Source: DATFVA01 sp963745945
GTDB taxonomy: Bacteria > Bacteroidota > Ignavibacteria > Ignavibacteriales > Ignavibacteriaceae
Assembly (NCBI GenBank): GCA_963745945.1
Contig: CAVUZG010000007.1
Location: forward strand, 1 to 64,000
Reading direction: 5' to 3'
DNA length: 64,000 bases
A program made the position numbers and the translations under genes. The notes beneath the pieces are model-generated. The model did no database searches. It was given only the letters and a program-made list of their open reading frames with translations, and had not been told where the DNA came from. Numbering within the stretch: the first letter of the stretch is position 1; each line of letters starts with the position of its first letter. Below, piece after piece: positions 7,672 through 17,307 of the stretch.

Positions 7672-7723
7672 AAGCAATACATTTTTATGTTCCTATTTTA
7701 CTTGGTTCCGTTTCGTATTGCTT
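7672..7723. repeat. 9-bp inverted repeat at the composition seam
   Basis: AAGCAATAC at 7672-7680 and GTATTGCTT at 7715-7723 are exact reverse complements separated by 34 bases. They span the switch from the GC-rich methyltransferase region to the AT-rich Ignavibacteria-like region. It may be coincidental. Confidence 0.35.
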
Positions 7724-8377
7724 GGTGGGAGAGTTTATCACTTCAACGGCAGTGTATGGGAAGATCTAAGTGAAAAGTATCCGATATTTATAAATAATAT
7801 CGAGTACCTATCTCTTTGGGGAACAAGCAGCAGTGATATGTATTTCGGGAATTACTGGGGTAAAATAATTTACTGGGATGGAAACAATGCCTCAGTAGTT
7901 GGTGACTTCCCAAATACCAGAATAGGAGATCTATATGGATTAAATCATAATTTCATAATTGGTGTAGGTAATACAGGAGTAGTACCAAGTACTATTGTAA
8001 AGTTCGATGGGGCTGAATGGAATATATTTGAAGGTATTGATTTTACTGGTCACATATTGGCTTCTACTTATATAGTGAACAAGGATGAATATTATATCGG
8101 AGGAGCAATTTCATATAGATATTTCTCTGGTGAGTGGAATACAATTCCTGGAAATATGTACAGGATACGGGGAAATCAGGAAACCGGTGAAATTGTCGGA
8201 GTAGGACCAGGTAATACTTTAGTTCATTTCAATGGTGTTGACTGGTATGACTTTAAGGATGAAATCAGTCAGGAATATAATGCACTTTACGGAGTTTTTT
8301 TAACAGGCAATAAAATCTTTGCAGTTGGATTTAACACAATCCCTGTTGCAAAAATATTTATTGGCACCAGGGAATAA
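7681..8377 (+). pseudogene. 5'-truncated beta-propeller protein
   Basis: The plus-strand frame is open from before the seam, but the recognisable protein begins only around 7720. It contains about five repeats with a core F/W-D/N-G-x-x-W pattern: YHFNGSVWEDL, IYWDGNNAS, VKFDGAEWNIF, YRYFSGEWNTI and VHFNGVDWYDF. These resemble blades of secreted glucosyltransferase- or galactose-oxidase-like propellers common in Ignavibacteria. No start codon, signal peptide or ribosome site belongs to it. The codons before 7680 are antisense to the methyltransferase. The gene was therefore cut by a recombination or assembly event. Confidence 0.6.
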
Positions 8378-8379
8378 AT

Positions 8380-8499
8380 TTAAGAAAATTTAAGATTGAT
8401 GGAGTTAAATTAGGACTCGGAGCAGAATACTCAATTACATTCGGTAATACATTTGCAAAATATTTTTCATTTCATCTGCAGGCGCAGTATTATTTTTAA
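8380..8499 (+). pseudogene. C-terminal fragment of an outer-membrane beta-barrel protein
   Basis: A short frame reads KIDGVKLGLGAEYSIT and continues to HLQAQYYF before the stop. Alternating hydrophobic and polar residues and a terminal Phe are the signature of the last two strands of an outer-membrane barrel recognised by BamA. No upstream part of the gene is present, so it looks like a decayed tail. Confidence 0.45.
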
Positions 8500-8508
8500 T
8501 TTAATATG

Positions 8509-8539
8509 GATATGCCAGATTCCTAAAACCTGGCATATC
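8509..8539. terminator. Terminator-like hairpin between the barrel fragment and the S46 gene
   Basis: GATATGCCAG at 8509-8518 pairs exactly with CTGGCATATC at 8530-8539. It lies 12 bases past the S46 stop. T-runs are modest on both sides, so strength is uncertain; it probably serves the minus-strand gene. Confidence 0.55.
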
Positions 8540-8550
8540 TAAACTATTAT

Positions 8551-10767
8551 TTATTTAGATGAATCAGTCGCTGCAGTTGTATCCATAATTTTACCATTCT
8601 CCAGTTCATCACTTAATCTTGTAGCTTTATAAAGATGCTTAACAGCTTCCAATAGTCCTGCGGAATGAACAGCAACCATCCTGTTTTCATCCGCGGTATA
8701 AATAAAATTACCGGGGAGACTTTGTATGTTTCCATCAAAAGCTAATCCAACAATTTGTCCGTCTTTGTTTATAACAGGACTTCCTGAATTACCGCCAATG
8801 ATATCATTTGTTGCAACAAAATCAAACGGGACTTCCAATTGAAAATCTGCAGGAGGATTAACCCATCTTTCAGGTAAATTCCATGGGTCTTTTTTTCCGA
8901 AAGAATAATACCTGTCATACAAACCATAAAATGTTGTAAAAGGCGGTGCAACAGTTCCATTGTAGGGAAATCCTTTTACAACACCGTCTGAAATGCGGAG
9001 TGTGAAAGTTGCGTCGGGTGGAATTGAAGTGCCGTAAACCGCAAATAATGCTTTACCTAATTCCTGTGAATACACGGCTTCTTTATCTGAAATAGCCCTG
9101 ACTTCTGATCTCAATTCGTCCCTTCTGTTTTCAGTATGCATTACAAAATAAATAAAAGGATCATCCGAGTTTAGAATAGCATCGGGACCCTTATCTATTA
9201 AAACTTTTAACTTTAGTGAATCAGTAAGCACCGTATTATTCAACATAAAATCCACAGCTTCTTCGCCTGTTTTCCCGCCGGTTATCTTCTGAACAAGAGA
9301 ATTATCTTTTCCCATGTATTCGTACATTACATCAATCTGATTTTTGAGTAAATCTCTCTGCATTTCCATATCCATATCCTGCGGAACAATACTCGCTATC
9401 GTTGAATCCAGTTCTTCACCAATATACTGCTCATCTCTCTGATCTTCAGGAAGCTTAAGTTCATTTGCCACATCAATTACTTCACTAGCGGTAGAGAATA
9501 ACTTTGAACTTGTCAGCGGATTGAGTGACAGAGCAAATAATTCATTTGATATTCCTCTTAACTGGAAACGTGTATCTGCAATCTTATCCCAAAGATCACC
9601 ATATTTATCCTTCAACGCAGGATCAGACATTACCGCAGCTTTGAACTTCTTCTCAAAATCTTTTTTCTTCTGCATTAATACAGGGTTCCTTAATCCTTCA
9701 AGCATCCCTTTGTATGCTTTCTGAGAATTGGTAAACATAAAAAGCCGGTTCTGTAATTCATCCTTCTGTTCAGGGTGTTCTTTCATCATTTGAGAATACA
9801 TTTCAACAAGACTATTTATAGCTTCCAATGTTCGCGGATACGAAATATCTCTTGAATATTCGAGCTGTGCAACAGTATTTAATCTGTCAGTTGATCCCGG
9901 GTTTCCAACCACAAATACAGGTTCTCCGGGAACAGCACCATGATCACTCCATTTAAAATAATTATCTGTTTTAAGAGGTTTGCCGTTTTCGTCATAAACT
10001 CTGAAGAAAGAACAATCAAGATCATAACGCGGGTAAGTAAAATTATCGGGATCTCCTCCGAAAAATCCCATTTCGGTTTCAGGAGCAAAAACCAGTCTTA
10101 CATCAGTATATCTTTTATAGCCGTATTCAGAATATCTTCCTCCGTTATACAACGGAGTAATTTGAATTCTTAACCCTGTTCTTTCCTTTTCACTGTTTTT
10201 TATTTCAGATAACATGCTGTCTTCAATTGCAGTTTTTTCTTCTTCAGTTTTACCTTTCTCCATTGCATTCTGAATTTCATCAGTTACATCTTTTATTAAT
10301 ACAAGCTGATCTACGTATAAACCCGGAACAGGACGTTCGTCTTCAAGATTTTTGGCGAAAAAACCATTTTTCATCAGATCTTCGCCTTCCTTAGAAACTT
10401 CAGCTATACTTTGCCTTCCGCAGTGATCATTCGTCATAACAAGTCCGTCTGCAGAAACAAAAGAGGCTGAACAATAATTTGCAAATCGTAAAGCGGATTC
10501 TCTAACATGATCGAGCCACTCCTGGGTAGGTTTAAAATTATATTCTTTTTGAAAATAATCTGTGGGCGGGTATTCAAAAGTCCACATCTTCCCCATATCA
10601 TATTTATCTGCTTTTACAGTATCAAGATTAAGCCATGAATAAGCGTTTGAGGAATTATTATCCCGCTTTGAACCAGTAGTTTGCTGAGATGAGGAACATC
10701 CCGGAAGAACTAAAACACTGCTGACAATTACAATTGTTGTTAAACAATATCTAATCACTTTTAACAT
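8551..10767 (-). CDS. S46 family dipeptidyl-peptidase (DPP7/DPP11 type), lipoprotein
   Basis: A 738-residue serine exopeptidase that removes dipeptides from peptide N-termini; it probably feeds on extracellular peptides. A lipoprotein signal ends in LPGC (Cys24), anchoring it at the membrane facing the periplasm or surface. The catalytic His is at 115 (TNDHCG) and the Ser at about 661 (GGNSGSP), with chymotrypsin-like halves separated by a helical insertion. About 18 residues after the Ser the sequence reads LAFDGN. In this family Gly at this spot goes with DPP7-like preference for hydrophobic P1 residues and Arg with acidic-specific DPP11, so DPP7-like specificity is inferred. It appears monocistronic. 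Confidence 0.92.
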   Translation of the reverse strand: MLKVIRYCLTTIVIVSSVLVLPGCSSSQQTTGSKRDNNSSNAYSWLNLDTVKADKYDMGKMWTFEYPPTDYFQKEYNFKPTQEWLDHVRESALRFANYCSASFVSADGLVMTNDHCGRQSIAEVSKEGEDLMKNGFFAKNLEDERPVPGLYVDQLVLIKDVTDEIQNAMEKGKTEEEKTAIEDSMLSEIKNSEKERTGLRIQITPLYNGGRYSEYGYKRYTDVRLVFAPETEMGFFGGDPDNFTYPRYDLDCSFFRVYDENGKPLKTDNYFKWSDHGAVPGEPVFVVGNPGSTDRLNTVAQLEYSRDISYPRTLEAINSLVEMYSQMMKEHPEQKDELQNRLFMFTNSQKAYKGMLEGLRNPVLMQKKKDFEKKFKAAVMSDPALKDKYGDLWDKIADTRFQLRGISNELFALSLNPLTSSKLFSTASEVIDVANELKLPEDQRDEQYIGEELDSTIASIVPQDMDMEMQRDLLKNQIDVMYEYMGKDNSLVQKITGGKTGEEAVDFMLNNTVLTDSLKLKVLIDKGPDAILNSDDPFIYFVMHTENRRDELRSEVRAISDKEAVYSQELGKALFAVYGTSIPPDATFTLRISDGVVKGFPYNGTVAPPFTTFYGLYDRYYSFGKKDPWNLPERWVNPPADFQLEVPFDFVATNDIIGGNSGSPVINKDGQIVGLAFDGNIQSLPGNFIYTADENRMVAVHSAGLLEAVKHLYKATRLSDELENGKIMDTTAATDSSK

Positions 10768-10859
10768 ATCGATCCCGAATTATTAATTAGAAAAATTAAA
10801 TTCTGTATTATTTATCTCCCAAAAATAAAATTATTTTCAGATATATTTAAAATAAAAAT

Positions 10860-10884
10860 GGGAAACAGTTTGTTCCTGTTTCCC
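10860..10884 (-). terminator. Intrinsic terminator of the zinc-ribbon gene
   Basis: GGGAAACAG pairs with CTGTTTCCC around a 7-base loop. On the minus strand it is followed by ATTTTTATTTT. It lies about 70 bases beyond the stop at 10952. Confidence 0.8.
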
Positions 10885-10951
10885 AAAATTAAATGATCTG
10901 GTAATCAAATCCGGTGACTGATTACCGCTCGAACAGAAAAGATGAACGAAG

Positions 10952-11296
10952 TTAAATGTAAGAATCCGGTTGATAAAGCGGTTCTATCTCCCATTCATCT
11001 TCCACAGTTCCTACACAATGTGAGCATTTAGGAACATTAAAAACAACCTTCTCTTCATTTGGGTTTGCCCTGACAAAATTCAGAATTGTTTTACAGCTTG
11101 AACACTGAACTATATGAGAAGTAGTGGTTTTCTTGCTGCAGTCCGGACAAATAAAACCTAAATCACCTGGTGTTTCATCAGGGTTTACCAAAAATATAGA
11201 ATTACATTTGGAGTGGTTGCATTTAGCGAAGTGCCACTTTACAGTATCCTTTGTATCGATAATTAGCTCCCTAGTATTTTTAATTGTCATAAACAT
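10952..11296 (-). CDS. Small protein with two zinc ribbons, unknown function
   Basis: A 114-residue soluble protein I do not recognise. It has four cysteine pairs in order: CNHSKC, CPDC, CSSC and CSHC. This suggests two four-cysteine zinc sites. The C-terminus is acidic (DEWEIEP). There are no membrane segments. An in-frame ATG two codons in (11290) is an equally plausible start, and neither has a good ribosome site. It is divergent from the phosphomannomutase gene across 184 bases that must hold both promoters. It could be a redox or metal-responsive protein or a nucleic-acid binder, but nothing decides this. Confidence 0.75.
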   Translation of the reverse strand: MFMTIKNTRELIIDTKDTVKWHFAKCNHSKCNSIFLVNPDETPGDLGFICPDCSKKTTTSHIVQCSSCKTILNFVRANPNEEKVVFNVPKCSHCVGTVEDEWEIEPLYQPDSYI

Positions 11297-11480
11297 AAAC
11301 AGTAATAAATAAAAAGTCCATTGAAAAAATATTCCCTTTCAAGTTTTTTTACTCACTTGAATCGTTAAAATAATTTCATAAATTGAGACACCTAAAATCG
11401 ATTATATATTTATCAATTAAAACGCACTTAAAATTCTAGGATAAATTTTTCAATAGAATCAAAGTTTTAAAGGAGAATAA

Positions 11481-12827
11481 ATGGATAGAATAAAATCATT
11501 TAAAGCCTACGATATCAGAGGAAAAGTACCTTCTGAGCTAAATGCTGAAATGGCATATAATATAGGTGTGGGGTTTGCAAAATTGCTGGATGCAGAAAAA
11601 ATAGTGATCGGACACGATATAAGGAAGTCTTCTGAGGCTATTTCGGATTCGCTGAAGAAGGGATTAAATGATCATGGAGTAGATGTGGTTGATATCGGAC
11701 TTTGCGGCACAGAAATGATTTATTATTCCACTCCGGTTTTTGATGCAGATGGTGGGATAATGATCACTGCAAGTCATAATCCCCCCGAATACAACGGGAT
11801 GAAGTTTGTAGGTAAAGGTTCTGTTCCTATTGGATACGATTCAGGGTTAAACACAATAGAAAAAATGATTCTTAACGATGATCTTGAAATGCATAATTTC
11901 GAACCAGGCGATGTAAAACACGAACATGTGATGAGCGGATTTTTAAATCATCTTAAGAAATTTTATGACACAAAAAAAATTAATCCCTTTAAAGTAGTTG
12001 TTAATGCCGGTAATGGCTGTGCCGGGTTAGTAATTGATGAAATTGAATCCGGGCTGCCAATCCAAATGATTAAGTTATTTAATGAACCAAATGCGGATTT
12101 TCCCAACGGGGTTCCTAATCCCCTTTTACCCGAAAACAGGAAACCTACAATTGATGCTGTAATTAAAAATAAAGCAAATCTCGGTGTTGCCTGGGACGGA
12201 GATTTTGATCGCTGTTTTTTCTTTGATGAAAAGGGAAATTTTATTGAAGGTTATTATATTGTTGGATTATTAGCAAAATCTATACTGAGAAAACATCCGG
12301 GGGCAAAAATAGTGCACGATCCACGGCTTGTCTGGAACACTGTAGAAATTGTTAAACAAAGTGGAGGTGAACCCGTTGTTTCTAAAAGCGGTCATGCTTT
12401 TATTAAACAAAAAATGAGAGAAGTCAATGCCGTTTATGGCGGGGAAATGTCTGCGCATCATTACTTTAGAGAGAATGCCTATTCAGACAGCGGAATGATT
12501 CCGTTTCTTCTGGTTATGCAGCTAATGTCTGAAGAAAATAAACCACTTTCAAAATTGGTTGAAGAAATGATTACCGCCTATCCCTGTTCCGGGGAAATTA
12601 ATTCCGAAATTAATAATCCAAAAGAAAAACTTGATGAGATAGAAAAAAAATATTCGGATGGTAAAATGGATTATCTGGATGGATTAAGTGTTGAATACGA
12701 TAAATGGAGATTTAATTTAAGAATGTCTAATACCGAGCCAATTATAAGGCTTAATGTGGAGAGTCGGGGAGATATAAAATTGATGGAAGCAAAAACTAAA
12801 GAGTTGTTAAAGATTATAAGAAGTTAA
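11481..12827 (+). CDS. manB: Phosphomannomutase/phosphoglucomutase
   Basis: A 448-residue alpha-D-phosphohexomutase interconverting hexose 6- and 1-phosphates for sugar-nucleotide and envelope polysaccharide synthesis. All four active-site loops are visible: phospho-Ser98 in TASHNPPEYNG, the magnesium loop DGDFDRC near residue 237, the sugar loop GEMSAHH near residue 324, and the phosphate loop RMSNTEP near residue 414. AAAGGAGAA precedes the ATG. ManB/AlgC-type dual activity is common and the main substrate cannot be told. A convergent hairpin follows. Confidence 0.94.
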   Translation: MDRIKSFKAYDIRGKVPSELNAEMAYNIGVGFAKLLDAEKIVIGHDIRKSSEAISDSLKKGLNDHGVDVVDIGLCGTEMIYYSTPVFDADGGIMITASHNPPEYNGMKFVGKGSVPIGYDSGLNTIEKMILNDDLEMHNFEPGDVKHEHVMSGFLNHLKKFYDTKKINPFKVVVNAGNGCAGLVIDEIESGLPIQMIKLFNEPNADFPNGVPNPLLPENRKPTIDAVIKNKANLGVAWDGDFDRCFFFDEKGNFIEGYYIVGLLAKSILRKHPGAKIVHDPRLVWNTVEIVKQSGGEPVVSKSGHAFIKQKMREVNAVYGGEMSAHHYFRENAYSDSGMIPFLLVMQLMSEENKPLSKLVEEMITAYPCSGEINSEINNPKEKLDEIEKKYSDGKMDYLDGLSVEYDKWRFNLRMSNTEPIIRLNVESRGDIKLMEAKTKELLKIIRS

Positions 12828-12855
12828 GTTGTTTGCAACCGGAAATACCGAATTA

Positions 12856-12889
12856 GTGGAGAGACGGCATTAAACATCCATCTCTTCAC
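12856..12889. terminator. Hairpin between convergent manB and DUF2911 genes
   Basis: GTGGAGAGA (12856-12864) pairs with TCTCTTCAC (12881-12889) with one G-T wobble, and a short GG/CC pairing lies inside. No clean T-run follows, so it may act only as a weak bidirectional terminator. Confidence 0.45.
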
Positions 12890-12907
12890 AATTATATCAA
12901 ACTTTTT

Positions 12908-13468
12908 TTATTTATTTAATTTTACTTCCACTTTAAATGGAACTTTAAGATTTTCCCACAACAAACTTATTGTTGCAGTATTATCGCTTGTTCTTGTAAT
13001 CTCATACCGTAACCACTCAGTAAAATTACCCTTCCCCGGTTTAACGGTAAATCTAAAAGCATCTTCAGCTTCATTATATTCAAATGCACCCCATTGATCA
13101 GCAGTTTTATTAAAGATCAAAGTCCACTCAGATTTTCCGGGGATTGCAAAAAAGCTATATGAACCGGCAGGAAGCTTTTTTCCCTCTACTGTTACATCCG
13201 TACTGAAAGTAAATTTTGTAGCCTCATTTGCACCAGCGCGCCACACTTTATCATAAGGAACCAATCCTCCCCAGATTTTTCTACCTTTTACACCGGGACG
13301 GCTGTATGAAATTGTTATGTCGGTAAACCCAACTGTCTGTGTAATTGAAGCTTTAGGACTTATTCTGACTTTCTCTTCTTTCTGTTGTCCATAAATATCT
13401 GTAAACGTGCAAAGCAATAAAAATGAAACAATAAATGTGAACATGGGAAAATATTTTATTGATAACAT
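12908..13468 (-). CDS. DUF2911 domain secreted protein
   Basis: A 186-residue exported protein. A signal peptide covers about residues 1-27 (ending near DIYGQ). The rest is a single DUF2911 domain: SPKASITQTVGFTDITISYS, RPGVKGRKIWGGLVPYDKVWR, GANEATKFTFS, and LPAGSYSFFAIPG. This domain is common in Bacteroidota periplasmic proteins and has no defined activity. It probably has a monocistronic transcript ending at the convergent hairpin. Confidence 0.88.
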   Translation of the reverse strand: MLSIKYFPMFTFIVSFLLLCTFTDIYGQQKEEKVRISPKASITQTVGFTDITISYSRPGVKGRKIWGGLVPYDKVWRAGANEATKFTFSTDVTVEGKKLPAGSYSFFAIPGKSEWTLIFNKTADQWGAFEYNEAEDAFRFTVKPGKGNFTEWLRYEITRTSDNTATISLLWENLKVPFKVEVKLNK

Positions 13469-13553
13469 AGAGTAACTCCCGGATTACTGTTTATAATCTT
13501 ATGATAATTTTATTATAATTTATAAAATTGAAACAACTTACCCAATAGCTTGT

Positions 13554-14684
13554 TCAGATTAAAATTCTCAGACTATCAATTAGTTTTTCAAAATCATCCC
13601 CGGTATTATAAAAGTGAGGTGAAATGCGTACAATTCCCTCACGAACAGCTATCTTAATGTTTCTTTCCTTAAGCCCCTCCAGGATTGAATTTGCATCAGC
13701 GTGTTTAAAGGATACTATCCCTGATAAGAATTTTTTTTCAATTTCAAATAGAAGAGGATTCAGATTAATTTCTTTTAATTTATCAATAAGATATTGAGAA
13801 TTTGAAATTACTTTTTCTTCGATTTCTTTCAGTCCAAATTCTTTAAACAATTTAAGTGATGCATTTAATGCATAGATTCCTGCAGAATTTAAAGATCCTG
13901 GTTGAAATCTCTCAGCAGAGTCTTTTAATGATAAATTATAATCAAGCAGATTCCAGGCATCATTAACTCCAAGCCATCCAACAAATGCAGGTATCAGTTC
14001 CTGTTGAAGTTTTTCCGAAATATAAATAAAAGAAAGCCCCTGCAGACCAAGCATCCATTTTTGTGTTCCGCAGGAGACAAAATCTATATTACATTTTTTA
14101 GTATCAAGACTTAAAGCACCCAATCCCTGGATAGCATCAACACTTAAGAATATATTTCCTTCACGGCAGACTTTCCCGAGTTTCTCCAGATCAATTCTAT
14201 AACCGGATAAAAACTGCACCATACTTACTGAAATTAATTTCGTTTTTGAAGATATCTTTTCAATAATATCTTCTGCAGTCACAATTCCATTTCTGGATTT
14301 TACAAATACAATTTTAACTCCCTTTCTTTCAAGGTTAAGAAACGGATAGACATTTGCAGGAAACTCTATATCATTTAAAATTATTTCATCTTTTTCTTTC
14401 CAGTCAAATCCTTGCGCAAGCATGTTTAACCCGTTCGTTGTATTATCTGCAAAAGCCAATCTCTGTGGATCGCAATTAAAATAATCAGTCAATAAATCTT
14501 TGGTTTCTTCAATTGTTTTAATAAATGCGGGGTAATCATCAATATTATCTTCACTTCTTGCACGAAAATATTCGCCCATAACATCAAGTACCGGTTTTGA
14601 AAAAGGTCCTGTTGCAGCGTGATTGAGATAAGTTATACCTTTTTTAATGTGTGGAAAATATTCTCTGGCTTTAATTATATCCAT
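13554..14684 (-). CDS. Class V aminotransferase, cysteine-desulfurase-like
   Basis: A PLP-dependent enzyme of the CsdA/NifS/isopenicillin-epimerase group, about 376 residues from the chosen ATG. YLNHAATGPFSKP lies at the N-terminus. The cofactor Asp lies in LSVDAIQGLGAL and the Schiff-base Lys in CGTQKWMLG. FQPGSLNSAGIYAL matches the family's arginine/phosphate region. I place the start at 14684 (MDIIKAREYFP) because it aligns with family N-termini; the longer frame from 14720 adds an AT-rich, unconserved leader. No Cys-loop typical of true IscS is obvious, so the substrate is uncertain. No Fe-S or sulfur-transfer genes adjoin. Confidence 0.85.
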   Translation of the reverse strand: MDIIKAREYFPHIKKGITYLNHAATGPFSKPVLDVMGEYFRARSEDNIDDYPAFIKTIEETKDLLTDYFNCDPQRLAFADNTTNGLNMLAQGFDWKEKDEIILNDIEFPANVYPFLNLERKGVKIVFVKSRNGIVTAEDIIEKISSKTKLISVSMVQFLSGYRIDLEKLGKVCREGNIFLSVDAIQGLGALSLDTKKCNIDFVSCGTQKWMLGLQGLSFIYISEKLQQELIPAFVGWLGVNDAWNLLDYNLSLKDSAERFQPGSLNSAGIYALNASLKLFKEFGLKEIEEKVISNSQYLIDKLKEINLNPLLFEIEKKFLSGIVSFKHADANSILEGLKERNIKIAVREGIVRISPHFYNTGDDFEKLIDSLRILI

Positions 14685-14846
14685 AAAAATTAAATTCTTT
14701 TTTATTGTTAATAATAACAATTATTATTGTTTAATAATAAATACGGAACTCACTAAATGATATTTTTTTGAAATTAAAAACAATAATATTTAGATTTTTA
14801 TTCAAGTTTTAAAGAAATTATAATTCTCATCGAAAGCAGGTAAAAA

Positions 14847-17307
14847 ATGGCACCCCTAAAACCAACAAAACACCAGGAACTTAAACCGGAAGATTTACGA
14901 TGGAATTGTGACCCGGATATATTTGAATTCGATTCAACCAATGATCTTGAGCCGATGGAAGGAATAATGGGACAGGAGAGAGCTCTGAAAGCAATTCGCC
15001 TCGGAGTTGATTTGCGAAGCCCGGGATATAATATTTTTATTGCGGGTTTATCAGGTTCAGGAAAGGCATCAACAGTAAAAAAAATGCTTGAGAAGATAAG
15101 CAGTAATTGTCCCCCATTATATGATTATGCTTACGTTAATAACTTCAAAGATCCGGATATGCCGATCTTACTTACCTTTCCTATTGGCAGAGCGAAACAA
15201 TTTAAACAGGAGCTTAACTCCGCTATCCAGATACTTAAGAACAGAATTCCACAAACACTTGAGAATGAGTTATTTACAAAAAGACGAAAAAAACTTGTAC
15301 AGGATTATAATGAAAAAGAACAAAACCTTATGACCAAGTTTGATAAAAAACTCAGGGAAGATAATTTCACTCTTGTTCAGATAAAGGAGGGTGACGGTGC
15401 AAGACCGGATATTTTTCCTCTGATAGAAGAAAAACCCGTTCCAATCTATCAGCTAGATGAGAAAATAAAAGAGGGAAAACTTACAAAAGATCAGGCAAAA
15501 GAAATCATTAATAAATATAATGTGCTTCAACAGGATCTGAAGTTAGTATTTAAAGAGGGATTGAAAATAAGCCAGGACTTTGAAACGAAAATGTTTGAAG
15601 TGGAAAAGACTGCTGTTGAAATAGTTGTTAAAAGTGTAATGGATAATATCCGGGAAAGACACCAAAATGAAAAAGTTATTGATTTTGTCAATCAGGTGGA
15701 AGATAACATAATGGATAATATCCAGGTCTTTAAAGGAACAAAACCACAGGGAACTGCAACCCCGGAAGGTTTTGAAATAGATTACTTTAAAGAATACGAT
15801 GTGAACATTATACTTGATAATAGTGAAACAACAAATTGCCCGGTAATTATTGAGACTTCACCTAATTTTATAAATCTTTTCGGGACAATCGAGAAAGTTA
15901 GCGACGGAAGGGGCGGATGGTACAGTGATTTTACCAAAATAAAAGCGGGTTCAATTCTAAGGGCAAACGGCGGGTATCTTGTTCTAAATGTTTTACATCT
16001 TTTCGAAGAACCGGGAGTGTGGCGCACTTTAAAAAGGGTACTTACGTATAACAAACTCGAAATTCAGGAATCGCCCGGTGTTTTTCAATTTACTTCTTCC
16101 ATTCTTAAACCTGAGTCAATCGAAATTGATACTAAAGTAATTTTACTTGGAAGCGATTGGATATATTCTCTTCTTGCAGAACGGGAATATGATTTTAAAA
16201 AAATGTTCAAAATTAAAGCCGATTTTGATTATGAAATAAAAAGATCCGATAAAGTTATTGTTGATTATGCACAGGTATTAAAAAAAATCATAAAGGAAGA
16301 AGGATTAAACGACTTTGATAGAACAGCTATTGCTAAATTAATAGAAATAAGCGCAAGGTTTGCCGGTCAAAAATACAAATTAACCACTAGGTTTTCGAAA
16401 ATTGCAGATGTTGCCAGGGAAGCGAATTTCTGGGCAATTGATGACGGGTTTAAAGTTGTTACAGGAGCTCACGTTAAAAAATCGTTCGATCTGGCAAAGG
16501 AACGACACGGGTTACTCGAATCTAAAATAGATGATATGCTGCACGATGAAATGATTTTACTTGATACAGACGGAGCAAGAATTGGTCAGATAAACGGTCT
16601 TGCTGTATACAGTGCCGATTATTATTCTTTCGGGAGACCAACAAGAATTACTGCAACAATTTCACTCGGCAGTGGAAACATAATTAATGTTGAACGTGAA
16701 GCCGGAATGAGCGGCAGGCATTATAACAAAGGAGTATTAATAATTTCCGGCTACTTCAGGGAAACATTCGGACGTGATCATCCTCTGTCTTTCAATGCTA
16801 ATCTTGTGTTTGAACAATCATATGGAACGGTTGATGGCGACAGTGCATCATGCGCAGAGATATTTGCATTGCTTTCCACACTTGCAGATCTCCCCATTAA
16901 GCAAAATCTTGCTGTTACCGGTTCGCTCAACCAGAAGGGAGATGTACAGCCCATAGGCGGTGTAAACGAAAAGATTGAAGGATTTTTCGATGTATGCAAA
17001 GAGAGGGGGTTAACTAAAAAACAGGGCGTAATTATCCCTGATACAAAACGTTAAAGAACTTATGTTAAAGGAAGAAGTTATTGATGCTGTTAAAAATGGA
17101 GAATTTCATATTTACCCTATTTCAAAAGTTGAAGAGGGAATTGAATTATTAACTAATGTACGTGCTGGCAAAAAGACAGCAAAGGGATACCCGGAAGGAA
17201 CTGTTTTTAATCTTGTTGAAAAGAAAATCAGATATCTCTATGCAAGATCAAGAGCAATACGTTTTGATGAAAGTAAAAAGATGAGCAGCAGGAAAAAGAA
17301 AAAATGA
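14847..17307 (+). CDS. Lon-family ATP-dependent protease (LonB-like), frameshifted near the C-terminus
   Basis: An AAA+ protease with a LonB-type fused ATPase and protease. Walker A is GLSGSGKAS at residues 67-75. A long helical insertion (about 110-290) separates it from the rest of the ATPase, with ANGGYLVLNVLHLFEEPG as the Walker B-like region. The Lon protease domain carries Ser666 (DGDSAS) and Lys709 (GGVNEK), 43 residues apart as in canonical Lon. The frame breaks at an A-run (17045-17048): removing one A changes DTKR-stop to DTNVKELMLKEEV and joins the second frame, which ends at 17307. The repaired protein has about 819 residues. The break lies after both catalytic residues. The end overlaps pyk by four bases. 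Confidence 0.9.

Noticed and set aside
7586..7680. The first 30 codons of the propeller frame
   Set aside because: They are antisense to the methyltransferase N-terminus and differ in composition from the propeller. The frame is open across the seam by chance.
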